A stretch of 64,000 nt of DNA from Terriglobus albidus (GCF_008000815.1 NZ_CP042806.1:5146001-5210000), one strand, 5' to 3'. Shown: positions 1 to 9,258, numbered from the stretch's first letter. Translations and numbers: made by a program. The notes: generated by a model from the letters alone, not told the origin.

Positions 1-665
1 GGCCGTTGTGTCGCACTGAGGCCAATACGCTGCAGCCGACGTCCGCAGAGAGCCTCCAAGCGCTCAAGCGACATCGCCATGTGCGCGCCACGCTTGGTGG
101 GAACGAGAGCATGGATCTCATCGATGATGACGGTCTCGACGGACCGCAGCGCCTCTCCCGCCTCACTCGTGAGCAGCAGGTAAAGAGACTCCGGAGTCGT
201 GATCAGAATGTCGCCGGGGTGGCGGCGAAAGCGCGCCCGCTCCAATTGGCTGGTATCGCCGGTACGCACGGAGATAACGGGCTCGTAGAACTCCGTCTCC
301 ATCTGCCGCGCCTGGTTGGCAATGCCTGCCAGCGGTGAGCGCAGATTGCGTTCGACATCCACCGCCAGCGCCTTCAGGGGCGACAGATACAGAACCGTCA
401 CACCCTGCCCTTGCTTTTCGGGAGGCGTCTGCAGCATGAGCCGGTCCAGACACCAGAGGAATGCGGTCAACGTTTTACCGGTACCGGTCGGCGCCAGAAT
501 CAGTGTGGAGTCGCCGCGTGCAATGGCCGGCCAGCCCTCCACCTGCGGCGGCGTCGGCGCCTCAAAGACGGCGCGGAACCACGCTGCCGTGACCGGGTGA
601 AAGAGCTCCAGCACATCGGCTGCGGGGGTGGCGGGGCTGGAGGCGTCTTTCGTCGTGCGGGCCAT
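1..665 (-). CDS. lhr: Lhr-type DEAD/DEAH helicase, N-terminal part (runs off the window)
   Basis: About 221 residues read from an ATG at 665 leftwards and stay open to the window edge, so the gene is partial. A Q-like motif (PTPPQVEGWPAI) is followed by Walker A APTGTGKT, motif Ia YLSPLKALAVD, TTPESL, and the Walker B box DEIHAL, then LSATQRP at the edge. This order and wording fit the large helicase-related protein Lhr, an SF2 ATPase that unwinds DNA or RNA:DNA hybrids in repair. Full Lhr proteins exceed 1,300 residues. The gene is divergent from cdd, with 99 bp between them. The family call is secure; whether it is full-length Lhr or the shorter Lhr-Core form cannot be seen here. Confidence 0.9.
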   Translation of the reverse strand, partial: MARTTKDASSPATPAADVLELFHPVTAAWFRAVFEAPTPPQVEGWPAIARGDSTLILAPTGTGKTLTAFLWCLDRLMLQTPPEKQGQGVTVLYLSPLKALAVDVERNLRSPLAGIANQARQMETEFYEPVISVRTGDTSQLERARFRRHPGDILITTPESLYLLLTSEAGEALRSVETVIIDEIHALVPTKRGAHMAMSLERLEALCGRRLQRIGLSATQR

Positions 666-764
666 GCGTTGCGTCTATTAGATGCTGCTCTGAGGCTTAT
701 GGCGAGTGCTGGTTACACCCACCATCAAACCCAGCCGTTGCCTTTGGTATGATCGTTTTCCACG

Positions 765-1205
765 ATGACGACAGCTCCGAAACCGCACGCCTCCGGCCTG
801 GACCATGAACTGATTGAGCAACTCCACACGCTCGCCCAGCGCGTCGCGCGGAACTCTTATTCCCCGTACTCGAAGTTCAAGGTGGGAGCGGCGGTGCTTC
901 TCTCTGACGGCTCCATTCATGTGGGTTGCAATGTAGAAAACGCGTCGTACCGGCTAACCTGCTGCGCCGAGCAAAGCGCCATCTCCTCGGCGGTGTCGCA
1001 CAAGGGACCAGAGATCAAGATCCGCGCCGTCTCTGTCACTAACCTGAACGGTGCGGCCAGCATGCCCTGCGGCGCCTGCCGCCAGACTCTGTTGGAGTTC
1101 GGCGACACCGAGACCTGGATCTTCTTCCCCGGTCTTGATGGAGTGGCCGCCTCAGCGCCGTTATCCGCCCTGATTCCCTTCGGCTTCAAACTCGCCCACG
1201 ACTAG
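765..1205 (+). CDS. cdd: Cytidine deaminase
   Basis: The 146-residue protein has the length of the small homotetrameric cytidine deaminases that convert cytidine or deoxycytidine to uridine or deoxyuridine. The zinc site is visible: Cys67-Ala68-Glu69 (ligand and catalytic Glu) and PCGAC with Cys102 and Cys105. The substrate-binding signature NVENASY sits at 56-62. It is the first of three codirectional genes (deaminase, nucleoside phosphorylase, nucleoside transporter) forming a pyrimidine nucleoside salvage set. A TATGAT element at 748-753 lies only about 12 bp upstream of the ATG, so the transcript may have a very short leader; no clear Shine-Dalgarno sequence is present. Confidence 0.95.
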   Translation: MTTAPKPHASGLDHELIEQLHTLAQRVARNSYSPYSKFKVGAAVLLSDGSIHVGCNVENASYRLTCCAEQSAISSAVSHKGPEIKIRAVSVTNLNGAASMPCGACRQTLLEFGDTETWIFFPGLDGVAASAPLSALIPFGFKLAHD

Positions 1206-1257
1206 CCGCCGGTGAGCCGGTATGCTGTCCTGATGCACGCGAAGGACCTGCAGCACC

Positions 1258-2598
1258 ATGTCTGAACATCTTCATCCCATTGACATCATCCTTGCCAAGC
1301 GCGACGGCAAGGAATTGAGCGGCGAACAGATCGAAAACTTCATCGCCGACGTTGTATCCGGTGACGTCACCGACGCCCGGCTCGCCGCCTTTCTGATGGC
1401 AGTCTTTCAGCGCGGTCTCACCCGCACCGAGCTTGCCTATCTGACCAGCGCCATGCGTTTTTCCGGCGAGGTCTTCGACGCCGCCATCTCGCGCGGGACC
1501 AATGTCGATAAGCACTCCACCGGCGGTATCGGTGACAAGACATCGCTGCTGCTGGCGCCCATTGCGGCCGCCGCGGGCCTGTGTGTCCCGATGATCTCGG
1601 GCCGCTCGCTGGGACACTCCGGTGGGACCCTGGACAAGCTTGAGACCATTCCCGGCTACAACACGCAGCTCACCATGGAACAGTTCGGTGAGGTCATCCG
1701 CAAGGCCGGCTGCTCCATCATCGGGCAGACCGAACGCCTGGTCCCCGCCGACCGCATCCTCTACGCCATGCGCGACCACACCGGCACGGTGGAATCGCCC
1801 TATCTGATCTGCGCCAGCATCATGAGCAAGAAGCTCGCTGCCGGCCTCAATGCGTTGGTGCTGGACGTAAAGACCGGCTCCGGCGCCTTCATGAAGAAGG
1901 TCGAGGACGCGGAGTTTCTGGCCAGCCTTCTGGTCTCGACCGGTGAGCTCGCCGGCACAAAGACCGGTGCTCTGCTCACGACCGTCGATCAGCCATTGGG
2001 CCGTTTCAGCGGCAACTGGATTGAGGTGTGGGAGTGCGTGGACATCATGAAAGGTATTCGCCACCCCTTTAGCGAAGACCTCATCGAGTTGACGATTGGC
2101 CTCGCCGGACAGATGCTCTTCCTCGGCGGGAAGGCAGGTTCCGCGGAAGAGGGCGAACGCCTCAGCAAGGAACTGCTGGAGAACGGCAAGGCTTGGGAGC
2201 ACTGGGTACTGATGGTAGAAGCCCATGGTGGCGATGTCCGCGTCTTCGAGAATCCAGCAGCCTTCCACAAGCCAGCCGCCACCCGCACCCTGACAGCAAA
2301 GCGTAGCGGCTACCTGGCATCGATGAATTGCACGCAGGTCGGCTGGGCGATCCAGCGTCTGGGCGCCGGACGCGAACGGCCAGGTGACCCGGTCAGCGCC
2401 GATGCCGGCCTGACGATGCACGCCAAACTCGGTGACTACCTGAAGGAAGGCGATCCACTAGTGACCATCTTCGCGGCCAGCACTTCGAAGATCGATGGTC
2501 CAGCTGAGATGCTGATCGAGACCATGGAGATCAGCGACGAGAAGCCGCAGGTGCGTCCGCTCATTCTGAAACCAATTACCGCGGCTGATGTGAAGTAG
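1258..2598 (+). CDS. deoA: Thymidine / pyrimidine-nucleoside phosphorylase
   Basis: This 446-residue protein belongs to the thymidine phosphorylase family, which splits thymidine, deoxyuridine or uridine with phosphate into base and (deoxy)ribose 1-phosphate. The family signature KHSTGGIGDKTS is at 85-96, followed by the glycine-rich segment SGRSLGHSGGTLDKLE. The C-terminal domain contains the GDxLxxG-like segment (GDYLKEGDPL) of the family. It begins 52 bp after cdd and precedes the transporter by 65 bp. The sequence does not settle whether the enzyme is thymidine-specific (DeoA) or the broader Pdp type; the name deoA is a best guess. Confidence 0.9.
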   Translation: MSEHLHPIDIILAKRDGKELSGEQIENFIADVVSGDVTDARLAAFLMAVFQRGLTRTELAYLTSAMRFSGEVFDAAISRGTNVDKHSTGGIGDKTSLLLAPIAAAAGLCVPMISGRSLGHSGGTLDKLETIPGYNTQLTMEQFGEVIRKAGCSIIGQTERLVPADRILYAMRDHTGTVESPYLICASIMSKKLAAGLNALVLDVKTGSGAFMKKVEDAEFLASLLVSTGELAGTKTGALLTTVDQPLGRFSGNWIEVWECVDIMKGIRHPFSEDLIELTIGLAGQMLFLGGKAGSAEEGERLSKELLENGKAWEHWVLMVEAHGGDVRVFENPAAFHKPAATRTLTAKRSGYLASMNCTQVGWAIQRLGAGRERPGDPVSADAGLTMHAKLGDYLKEGDPLVTIFAASTSKIDGPAEMLIETMEISDEKPQVRPLILKPITAADVK

Positions 2599-2663
2599 CA
2601 CTGGTGTAGCGGCGCGGAGGCCGTTACACTCCGTGTACACCGTTCACCCCCTGGAGTCATGAT

Positions 2664-3893
2664 TTGGGTCGATTTACCGGATTGCTTGGCCTGGTGACGC
2701 TGCTTGGCGTCGCGTACGTTCTGTCCACCAACCGCAAAGCGATTCGCTGGCGCACCGTGGGCTGGGGCCTGGGGCTGCAACTGCTCTTCGCCTTTCTGGT
2801 CATCAAGTGGACGGTTGGACAACAGATCCTGGCCAAGTGCTCTTACTTCATCACCAGCTTCCTGGGCCACTCGGTCGATGGATCCTCGATGGTCTTTGGT
2901 CCGCTGGGCGATCCTAAGAGCCCGCTCAGCATCTTTGCCTTCGCGGTGTTGCCGACCATCATCTTCGTCTCCGCCTTCTTCGCTGTGCTCTATCACCTGG
3001 GCGTCATGCAGTGGGTCATCCGTGGCATGGCGTGGGTGATGCAGCGGACGATGGCAACCTCCGGCGCGGAGAGCACGAACGTTGCCGCCAGCATCTTCAT
3101 GGGCCAGACCGAAGCGCCGCTGACCATTCGCCCGTTTCTGAATGGAGCGACGCGGTCAGAGCTGATGACCATCATGACCTCGGGCATGGCCCACGTCTCC
3201 GGCGGCATTATGGCTGCGTATATCTCCTTCGGTATCCATGCGAAGGACCTGCTCTCGGCAGTCATCATGACTGCGCCCGGCACCATCCTGCTCTCGAAGA
3301 TGCTGGTGCCGGAGACCGAAGTTCCCGCTACCGCCGGTACCGTTCACATGCCTCCGCAGGATGGGGAGCACTCCAAAGAGAACCTGATCGGCGCTATCGC
3401 GCGCGGCACCATCGATGGCGGACAGCTCGCCTTCAATGTGGCCATCATGCTGATCAGCTTTCTGGCCCTGGTAGGCCTGGCAAACGGCATCATGGGCGGC
3501 ATTGCGAAACATATTCCCTTCCCGCCCTCGCTGAACTCGGTTCTCGGGTTTCTCTGTGCACCGGTGGCGTGGCTGATCGGAATTCCCTGGCATGAAGCGC
3601 GTACGGTGGGGAACCTGCTCGGAACCCGAGCCATTCTGAATGAGTTCATCGCCTACAAGAACCTCGGTGACCTGGCAAACGCGCACGGTATCTCCGCCCG
3701 ATCGCTTTCGATTGCCACCTTTGCCCTTTGCGGATTCGCCAACCTTGGCTCCATCGGCATGCAGATCGGCGGTATCGGAGCCCTGGCCCCCAGCCGCCGC
3801 AACGACCTTGCCCGGCTCGGCCTGCGCGCCATGCTGGCCGGAACGATGGCCAACCTGGTATCGGCTTCGATCGTCAGCATGTTGATCAGTTAA
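2664..3893 (+). CDS. nupC: NupC-type concentrative nucleoside transporter
   Basis: The 409-residue integral membrane protein resembles the CNT/NupC family of cation-coupled nucleoside importers: GQTEAPLTIRPF and the late segments GxxxSARSLSIATFALCGFANLGSIGIQIGG-like are characteristic. Around nine hydrophobic segments are visible. The start is a TTG at 2664 with GGAG seven bases upstream. An ATG at 2659 is out of frame and quickly hits a stop, so it is not used. It follows the cytidine deaminase and thymidine phosphorylase genes, so uptake, deamination and phosphorolysis are probably coregulated. Confidence 0.9.
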   Translation: MGRFTGLLGLVTLLGVAYVLSTNRKAIRWRTVGWGLGLQLLFAFLVIKWTVGQQILAKCSYFITSFLGHSVDGSSMVFGPLGDPKSPLSIFAFAVLPTIIFVSAFFAVLYHLGVMQWVIRGMAWVMQRTMATSGAESTNVAASIFMGQTEAPLTIRPFLNGATRSELMTIMTSGMAHVSGGIMAAYISFGIHAKDLLSAVIMTAPGTILLSKMLVPETEVPATAGTVHMPPQDGEHSKENLIGAIARGTIDGGQLAFNVAIMLISFLALVGLANGIMGGIAKHIPFPPSLNSVLGFLCAPVAWLIGIPWHEARTVGNLLGTRAILNEFIAYKNLGDLANAHGISARSLSIATFALCGFANLGSIGMQIGGIGALAPSRRNDLARLGLRAMLAGTMANLVSASIVSMLIS

Positions 3894-4107
3894 TCGTTCC
3901 AATCGGAAGACCATCTCTCGCAACCGCAAGACCGGCCGATGATATTGGTGGGCGGCAAAGCGTAACCAGAACTCGCTCAATTGTTCCCAAAATGGGAATT
4001 GAACGATACATTGGTTATCGTCGTAACCTGCTAGTCCTTTGTTACGTTGATTTTGCCATGTTACCTTAGCTTCGAAAATCACCTAATTTCTTTCTACGAG
4101 GTTGTAA

Positions 4108-4254
4108 ATGCAGGAAGTCGCATCCGCTGCTGAACAGTCCAAGGCCCCTGAAACTACCCCCACCTGGCATCAGCCAACTCTCACGGTTCTGGAAGCCGGA
4201 GATGCAGAGAGCACTGTAACCAACAGCGGTGGCGATGCTGGTGGTTTCTCCTAG
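4108..4254 (+). CDS. Candidate RiPP (lasso-like) precursor peptide
   Basis: This 48-residue ORF has a good ribosome site (CGAGG, seven bases before the ATG). The peptide is charged and flexible to residue 19, then shows Trp20-xx-Pro23-x-Leu25, which matches the aromatic-xx-P-x-L leader signature recognised by RRE (PqqD-like) domains in lasso peptide systems. The C-terminal stretch after Glu34 is STVTNSGGDAGGFS, rich in Gly, Ser and Thr. Asp43 would sit at core position 9, 8 or 7 if the core began at Ser35, Thr36 or Val37, as a lasso ring needs, but the classical Thr at core position -2 does not fit these starts. An asparagine-synthetase-like gene follows 175 bp downstream. Precursor status is inference from size, motif and neighbour. 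Confidence 0.65.
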   Translation: MQEVASAAEQSKAPETTPTWHQPTLTVLEAGDAESTVTNSGGDAGGFS

Positions 4255-4295
4255 TCCCTTCCCCCAGAATCCAAAAGAGAATATTGCAAAGATGC

Positions 4296-4327
4296 AGTGA
4301 GGCGACGTGAATATACATCGCCTCACC
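4296..4327 (+). promoter_or_regulatory. Stem-loop between precursor peptide and AsnB-like gene
   Basis: GTGAGGCGA at 4297-4305 pairs perfectly with TCGCCTCAC at 4318-4326 around a 12-base loop. There is no T-run after it, so it is not a canonical terminator. It may protect the precursor message or reduce read-through so that peptide is made in excess over enzyme, as is common in RiPP operons (inference). Confidence 0.55.
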
Positions 4328-4429
4328 GCACAACTCTCCACACCGACGCCGAGGATTCATTGTGCCAGTGTGTGCATAAACGACAGCGTTTACCCCTAAT
4401 CCGATTTATTGGTTGATTACCTTTTGAGT

Positions 4430-6292
4430 ATGTGGATTGCAGGAATCTGCCAGGGGACGATATGCCCGACACCGACTAATCGCATTCCTTCCTGTTTCTC
4501 CGAAGGCAAGCGGCAATCTCTTCCCGGCGCCCTTCTCCTTGCCTCTTCTGATACCGTTTATTTCTCCACGCCAGAGCTCGTTCTTCAGCTCGATGGCCGT
4601 ATTGACAATCGGACCGATCTGTCCTCAGCTCTTGATCTGCCTCTTGGGGCATCGCTCTCAGAGTTGCTTAAATGTGCGTGGCGTCACTGGGGAGATGAAC
4701 TACCGGGCCGTCTGATAGGAGATTTTTCTCTCGCAGTTTGGGATGGCGTCCAACGCAAACTTCTGCTGGCGCGCGATGCCGCAGGAGTTCGGCCTCTCCA
4801 TTTCACCTTCACGCCACACGGCATTACGTTCGCATCGCTCGCCAGACACCTGCTGCAGCTCAGCGGAAGGCTTGCGCGGCCTGACGAAGAGCGAGTCGCG
4901 GAGTGGCTGGGAGGGCACTTACATCTCTCCACAAACACCTTCTTTGAAGGGATTCAGACGATATCCCCGGGGCATGCTCTCGTCTGGCAAAATGGCCGGC
5001 ATAGCATTCGTTCATTCTGGAATCCCCTGCAAACGCCATTACTCCGCCTTCGCGATTCGCGGGAGTACGCCGAAGGCATGCTGCATTATTTGGAACAGGC
5101 CGTACACCGCCGAATCCCCGAACATGGTCTGCTTGCAACCCATCTGAGCGGAGGCCTGGACAGCTCCAGTCTTACCGATACCGCCGCCAGGTATTTGGCA
5201 TCTCAGAGCCGTTCCCTCGTAGCTTTTACTGCCATTCCCGCGAGCCCACTGGACGAGAGTCTCTTCTGTACGCGCTTTACCAATGAGGCCCCTTTTGCCG
5301 CCTGCGTGGCGCAGCAGCACGACAACATCGAACACATCCTCGTCTCCAACCATAGCCGCGGTCTCTTCCAGACTCTCGATCGCTTCACGGACGCGGCGGA
5401 CCGGCCTTTTCTCAACCCGCCAAACGCCGTTTGGCTGCTTTCAGTTCTGGAGACGGCGGCCCAGCATGGTGCCGTTACTCTCTTGGATGGAGTCGCCGGA
5501 AATTTCACCCTAAGCTATCACGGCCAACGCGCTCTCCCCGGCCTGCTTATCGCGGGACGCGTTCCCACCTTGAGCCGCGTTGCCTTCGGCCTGCATCGCC
5601 ATGGCGAAAGCTGGAAACACATTCTCGCAAATCTCACGCAGCCGTTCTTCCCTAAGGCACACCACATGCTGATGCAGCTCTCGGGGAGAAAGCCCGCAGC
5701 TCGTGCAATTGCCATGGGTGCGTCCCTCGAATTCGTCAAGAAGTTCGGATATTTTGCCGACACGCTACGCCCCCGGGTTAGGGGGCGATTTGAGAGAGCC
5801 GAGATACTCACTGGTCTCGAACTGGAACAGTATCTAAGCATCGGCAGGACTGTCGCCTCCATTGATGACGTTATCCCCGCGATGGATCGGGATCTCATTG
5901 AGTTCTGTCTATCGATCCCGGAAGAGATTTACTGCCAAGATGGAGACCGGCGCTCGCTGATTCGCACCACCATGAAGGGCCGCCTTCCTGACATGGTGCG
6001 CAACGAACGCCGCCGCGGGCTGCAGGCTGCCGACTTCCTTCCTCTGCTCACAGCAGAGCTGCCCGCCATCCGGACTGAGCTTGCACAGATGGAACAGGTC
6101 GATCTGGTCCGGCGCGCCATTGATTTGCCGCGGCTACACCGCCTCGTGGAACACTGGCCCTCGGCCTATCATCCCAGCATCTTTGCCGATTATGCATTCG
6201 CACTTCCGCGGGCTCTTTCGATGGGCCGCTTTCTTCGGCGAATGGAAGAGGGCTCGCTCTTTTCTACGGTCACTTCAAACGCAGTGAGCTAG
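4430..6292 (+). CDS. Asparagine-synthetase-like protein (possible RiPP cyclase)
   Basis: The 620-residue protein has an N-terminal glutamine-amidohydrolase-like domain (about 1-190; DGRIDN, RLIGDFSLAVWD, ARDAAGVRPLHF) and a C-terminal asparagine synthetase domain with the PP-loop SGGLDSSS at 240-247. I start it at the ATG at 4430 (MWIAGICQG); an in-frame TTG at 4409 adds seven untypical residues. With this start the N-terminal catalytic Cys of glutamine-hydrolysing enzymes is replaced by Trp, as in lasso peptide cyclases and other AsnB paralogues that activate a carboxylate without glutamine. The ATP-pyrophosphatase core looks intact. It follows the small peptide gene. Its stop overlaps the stop of the convergent glycerate kinase gene by four bases. 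No RRE or transglutaminase-like peptidase gene lies nearby. Confidence 0.85.
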   Translation: MWIAGICQGTICPTPTNRIPSCFSEGKRQSLPGALLLASSDTVYFSTPELVLQLDGRIDNRTDLSSALDLPLGASLSELLKCAWRHWGDELPGRLIGDFSLAVWDGVQRKLLLARDAAGVRPLHFTFTPHGITFASLARHLLQLSGRLARPDEERVAEWLGGHLHLSTNTFFEGIQTISPGHALVWQNGRHSIRSFWNPLQTPLLRLRDSREYAEGMLHYLEQAVHRRIPEHGLLATHLSGGLDSSSLTDTAARYLASQSRSLVAFTAIPASPLDESLFCTRFTNEAPFAACVAQQHDNIEHILVSNHSRGLFQTLDRFTDAADRPFLNPPNAVWLLSVLETAAQHGAVTLLDGVAGNFTLSYHGQRALPGLLIAGRVPTLSRVAFGLHRHGESWKHILANLTQPFFPKAHHMLMQLSGRKPAARAIAMGASLEFVKKFGYFADTLRPRVRGRFERAEILTGLELEQYLSIGRTVASIDDVIPAMDRDLIEFCLSIPEEIYCQDGDRRSLIRTTMKGRLPDMVRNERRRGLQAADFLPLLTAELPAIRTELAQMEQVDLVRRAIDLPRLHRLVEHWPSAYHPSIFADYAFALPRALSMGRFLRRMEEGSLFSTVTSNAVS

Positions 6293-7599
6293 TCGTCTGC
6301 CAGCAATATCCGCAGATCGCGCAGGTTGTTCCCCGTCGGTCCGGTGAAGATGGCATCTCCCAAGAGAGAGAAGACGGTTCCGGAGTCGAATCGTTCCAGC
6401 GCTCCGGCAGGATCCTTTGCATATTCCCAGGTCGCAGTATCAGCCACTGCCCCAGCAGCCAGGCTGTTGCCGTCCAGACCGTCACTGCCGGCACTTAACA
6501 CAGCAGTATTCGCCATACCGTCGATGAGTTGTGCAGCGTAGAGCGCGAAGTGCTGGTTGCGTCCTCCGTTGCCGGCCGGTCCGGTAACCGGCACAGCGAC
6601 CTCTCCCGCAGAGATCAGCGCTATCCGTTTGCCCGGTTGCCGCAGGCGGGCAAGCTTGTAGAGCAGATAGACTGCCGCCTTGTCATAAGGCCACTCATCG
6701 CATCCGTTGTCGACTACCGCCTCGAATCCGAGATCGCGAGCGATGGCAGCGGCCTCCGTACAAAGAGTGGACGACGAAAGCACTTCGAGATAGAAGGCCC
6801 TGGCAAAAGCAGGATCGTTCCGCTTTGGCGTCTCCGGCAGCTCGAGACCCGCGAACAGTTCAGCGATCGCGGGAGGCAACGGTTCCTTCAAGCGAGACAG
6901 CAACACCCGGCAGTAGGTGATCGTACTTCCATCCGGAATGGTGGGTCCGGAGGCGATCACATCCGGGCGCCCCTCCGGCACATCGCTCACCAGCAGGGTC
7001 ACCTGCGTCGCAGCATTGGCTGCGGCAACAGCCAACCGGCCTCCTTTGACTGCAGATACGTGTTTGCGCAGTGCATTCATCTCCGCGATGTTCAGTCCCG
7101 AATGCACCAGCATGCGATGGAACGCCGCCATCTCATCCATGGAGATCTCAGGCACTAACGGCATCTCCATCATGGCGGAAGCTCCGCCGCTGATAAGCCA
7201 CAACACCAGGGTCTCACCGTCTGCTTCGCGTGCCAGCTCGAGCGCGAGCTCGGCGGCACGGCGCGAGCTCTCGTCTGGAAAGGGATGCGATCCACGCAGA
7301 AACGTTAGCTCTGCCGGAGCTCCTGAGTTTTCCGGAGCCAGCACCAATCCCGTGAATGGCAGGTATCCCCGCAACAGATCCGCACTGTATACGGCCATGG
7401 GGACTGCCGCCTTGCCGAGTGCAATGATGACGGCGCGCCGGTAGAGTTCAAGCGGGAAACTATGCTCTCCCACCTGAAGGATACCGTCGGCCCACCGTAC
7501 CTGCTCCGCAAGATGCGTGTCGAGCCGGGCTGCTTCGAGAGTCCGCAGATAGATCTGTTTTGCGTGTTCCTTGAGCGTCGCCACTGTTCGTGTATCCAC
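6289..7599 (-). CDS. Glycerate 2-kinase (GckA/TtuD, MOFRL family)
   Basis: About 436 residues. The N-terminal half carries VIIALGKAAVPMA and LISGGASAMMEMP. The C-terminal MOFRL-type segment includes AGNGGRNQHFALYAA and SAGSDGLDG. These are typical of the GckA/TtuD glycerate kinases that phosphorylate D-glycerate to 2-phosphoglycerate. I chose the GTG at 7599, preceded by AAAGAG; a TTG at 7641 would overlap the divergent gene. The gene is convergent with the AsnB-like gene (stops share CTAG) and its start lies only 14 bases from the divergent PPC-domain gene. Confidence 0.88.
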   Translation of the reverse strand: MDTRTVATLKEHAKQIYLRTLEAARLDTHLAEQVRWADGILQVGEHSFPLELYRRAVIIALGKAAVPMAVYSADLLRGYLPFTGLVLAPENSGAPAELTFLRGSHPFPDESSRRAAELALELAREADGETLVLWLISGGASAMMEMPLVPEISMDEMAAFHRMLVHSGLNIAEMNALRKHVSAVKGGRLAVAAANAATQVTLLVSDVPEGRPDVIASGPTIPDGSTITYCRVLLSRLKEPLPPAIAELFAGLELPETPKRNDPAFARAFYLEVLSSSTLCTEAAAIARDLGFEAVVDNGCDEWPYDKAAVYLLYKLARLRQPGKRIALISAGEVAVPVTGPAGNGGRNQHFALYAAQLIDGMANTAVLSAGSDGLDGNSLAAGAVADTATWEYAKDPAGALERFDSGTVFSLLGDAIFTGPTGNNLRDLRILLADD

Positions 7600-7613
7600 G
7601 ATACTCTTTCGGC

Positions 7614-8171
7614 ATGCGACCGTTTGTGATCTCTCTGGCAATCTCCGTCTGTCTCGCTCTCACACAAGCCCACGCACAGGAACAAACCATCCTGCCCACA
7701 CGACCTATTCCGCCGGGCAAAGCGCCTCATATGCAGGTGAAGCTGGTGAAAGATACGCCGGAAGAGAAAGTCTACGCCGTGATCTTCCTGAAGGGCGATG
7801 AGGCTCTAAGCGGCATGGTCGACTTCGCCAACAAGTACCACGCCAACGATGCGCACTTCACCGCCATCGGAGCCATCAGCAGCGCTACTCTCGGCTGGCT
7901 CGATCTCTCTCGCAAGATCTATGTCGCCATCCCTGTACAGGAGCAGGTGGAGGTAGTTTCCCTGATGGGAGATATCGCGACCTTTCAGGACAAGCCCGTT
8001 GTGCACATGCACGCTGTCCTGAGTAAACGCAACGGCTCGACGGTCGGTGGTCACGTGTGGGAGTTGAATGTTAATCCGACACTTGAATTCTTCGTGACCG
8101 TAAACAACACGCCACTGAAGAAGCGGCCAGACGATCCTTCCGGCATGAAGCTGATCGACCCTACACAGTAG
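7614..8171 (+). CDS. Exported PPC (DUF296) domain protein
   Basis: From the ATG at 7614 the protein is 185 residues. It opens with a Sec-type signal peptide ([17 protein letters not shown] then AHA-Q as a cleavage site). The remainder is a PPC/DUF296 domain: [31 protein letters not shown], the central [19 protein letters not shown] and [17 protein letters not shown]. In plants this fold is attached to AT-hooks; bacterial single-domain members are homotrimers of uncertain function. An export signal on it is a point of interest. Its 3' end overlaps the convergent monooxygenase-like gene by 11 bp. Confidence 0.85.
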   Translation: MRPFVISLAISVCLALTQAHAQEQTILPTRPIPPGKAPHMQVKLVKDTPEEKVYAVIFLKGDEALSGMVDFANKYHANDAHFTAIGAISSATLGWLDLSRKIYVAIPVQEQVEVVSLMGDIATFQDKPVVHMHAVLSKRNGSTVGGHVWELNVNPTLEFFVTVNNTPLKKRPDDPSGMKLIDPTQ

Positions 8172-9162
8172 CTATGGGAAGCATGGCCTCCGCCAGCAGC
8201 TCATAGCTGCGCAGACGGTCGTTGAAATCGTAGGTGTCGGTGACGGCAATAATCTCTTTGGCGCCGGTGTCGCGAGCGAGCTTCTCGATGCCGGCGCGCA
8301 CCGTCTCCGGACCGCCAACAATCGCTGCTCCCAGCTTGCTCTCCACCGCGGCTTGCTCATAGTCGGCCCACAGGCCGTCCATGGAATCCACCGGAGGCAG
8401 CAGCTCCACTGGCTGGTTGCGGATCAGCCGCAGGAAGCGCTGTTGCGGAGTGGTGAACAGGCGCTTCGCCTCCGCGTCTGTCGGCGCAGCGATCACCTGT
8501 ACGCCGACCATCATGTGTGGCTCCTGCAATACACCCGGACGAAACATCTCGCGATAAAGCCGGGCCGCAGCGTACAGATATTCGGGGGCGAAGTGCGCTG
8601 CGAAGGCGTATGGCAGGCCGAGCATACCCGCAAGCTGTGCGCCAAAAGCACTGGAACCCAATAGCAGAACGGGGACCCGGCTTCCCTCGCCGGGAAATGC
8701 GTGTACGATCTGGTCCGGTCTGGGATCGCCAAGATACGTCCGCAGCTCTTCCAGAAGCGCCGGGAAGTCATCGCCAGACTGCTTCAAGTCTCGGCGCAAG
8801 GCCCGCATGGTGTGGAAGTCACCGCCAGGAGCGCGTCCCAGGCCAAGATCGATACGTCCGGGATACAGCGCTTCCAGCGTGCCGAACTGTTCTGCCACCA
8901 CCAGCGGCGCGTGATTGGGCAGCATGATACCGGCAGAGCCAACGCGGATCGACTTCGTCGCGCCTGCGATATGCCCAATGAGCACGGCTGTCGCAGAACT
9001 GGCAATGCCGGCGATGGAGTGATGCTCGGCCAGCAGGAAGCGCTGATAACCAAGGTTCTCGACGTGCTGCGCCAGGGTTACGGAACGGGCAATACCCTCC
9101 GATGCCTCTTCTCCGGGCCGCAGCCCCACCAGGTCCAGAACGCTCAAGCGAAGTTCGCTCAT
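8161..9162 (-). CDS. LLM-class flavin-dependent oxidoreductase
   Basis: The 333-residue protein belongs to the bacterial luciferase-like monooxygenase superfamily, in the YhbW/MsnO8-like single-subunit group. Landmarks are [13 protein letters not shown] at the N-terminus, [50 protein letters not shown]-like (FMN-binding TIM barrel) and [14 protein letters not shown] near the end. Members use FMNH2 and oxygen; the substrate cannot be told. It is convergent with the PPC gene, overlapping by 11 bp, and lies upstream of nothing obviously linked. Confidence 0.88.
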   Translation of the reverse strand: MSELRLSVLDLVGLRPGEEASEGIARSVTLAQHVENLGYQRFLLAEHHSIAGIASSATAVLIGHIAGATKSIRVGSAGIMLPNHAPLVVAEQFGTLEALYPGRIDLGLGRAPGGDFHTMRALRRDLKQSGDDFPALLEELRTYLGDPRPDQIVHAFPGEGSRVPVLLLGSSAFGAQLAGMLGLPYAFAAHFAPEYLYAAARLYREMFRPGVLQEPHMMVGVQVIAAPTDAEAKRLFTTPQQRFLRLIRNQPVELLPPVDSMDGLWADYEQAAVESKLGAAIVGGPETVRAGIEKLARDTGAKEIIAVTDTYDFNDRLRSYELLAEAMLPIATV

Positions 9163-9216
9163 GGTGATTGGATGATGTCACTTCCGTAAACGCTTCGAGC
9201 GATGTCGAAGTTATGG

Positions 9217-9258
9217 GCTGTAAAACGCCGTTATGCGGCTGTAAAACGCCGCTATGCG
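9217..9258. repeat. 21-bp tandem duplication at the end of the MFS gene
   Basis: Two adjacent 21-bp units (9217-9237 and 9238-9258) differ at one base, and a third partial unit follows. The second copy contains the last codons and stop (9252-9254) of the minus-strand MFS gene and the first copy repeats them just beyond the stop, so this is a small duplication around the stop codon. Confidence 0.85.

Noticed and set aside
1186-2421. A long (411-codon) open frame antisense to the thymidine phosphorylase gene
   Set aside because: It shadows a clearly identified gene in GC-rich DNA and shows no domain-like sequence.
4409-4429. TTG start for the AsnB-like protein
   Set aside because: It would add seven residues before the conserved xIAGI start of the amidotransferase-like domain and has no ribosome site.
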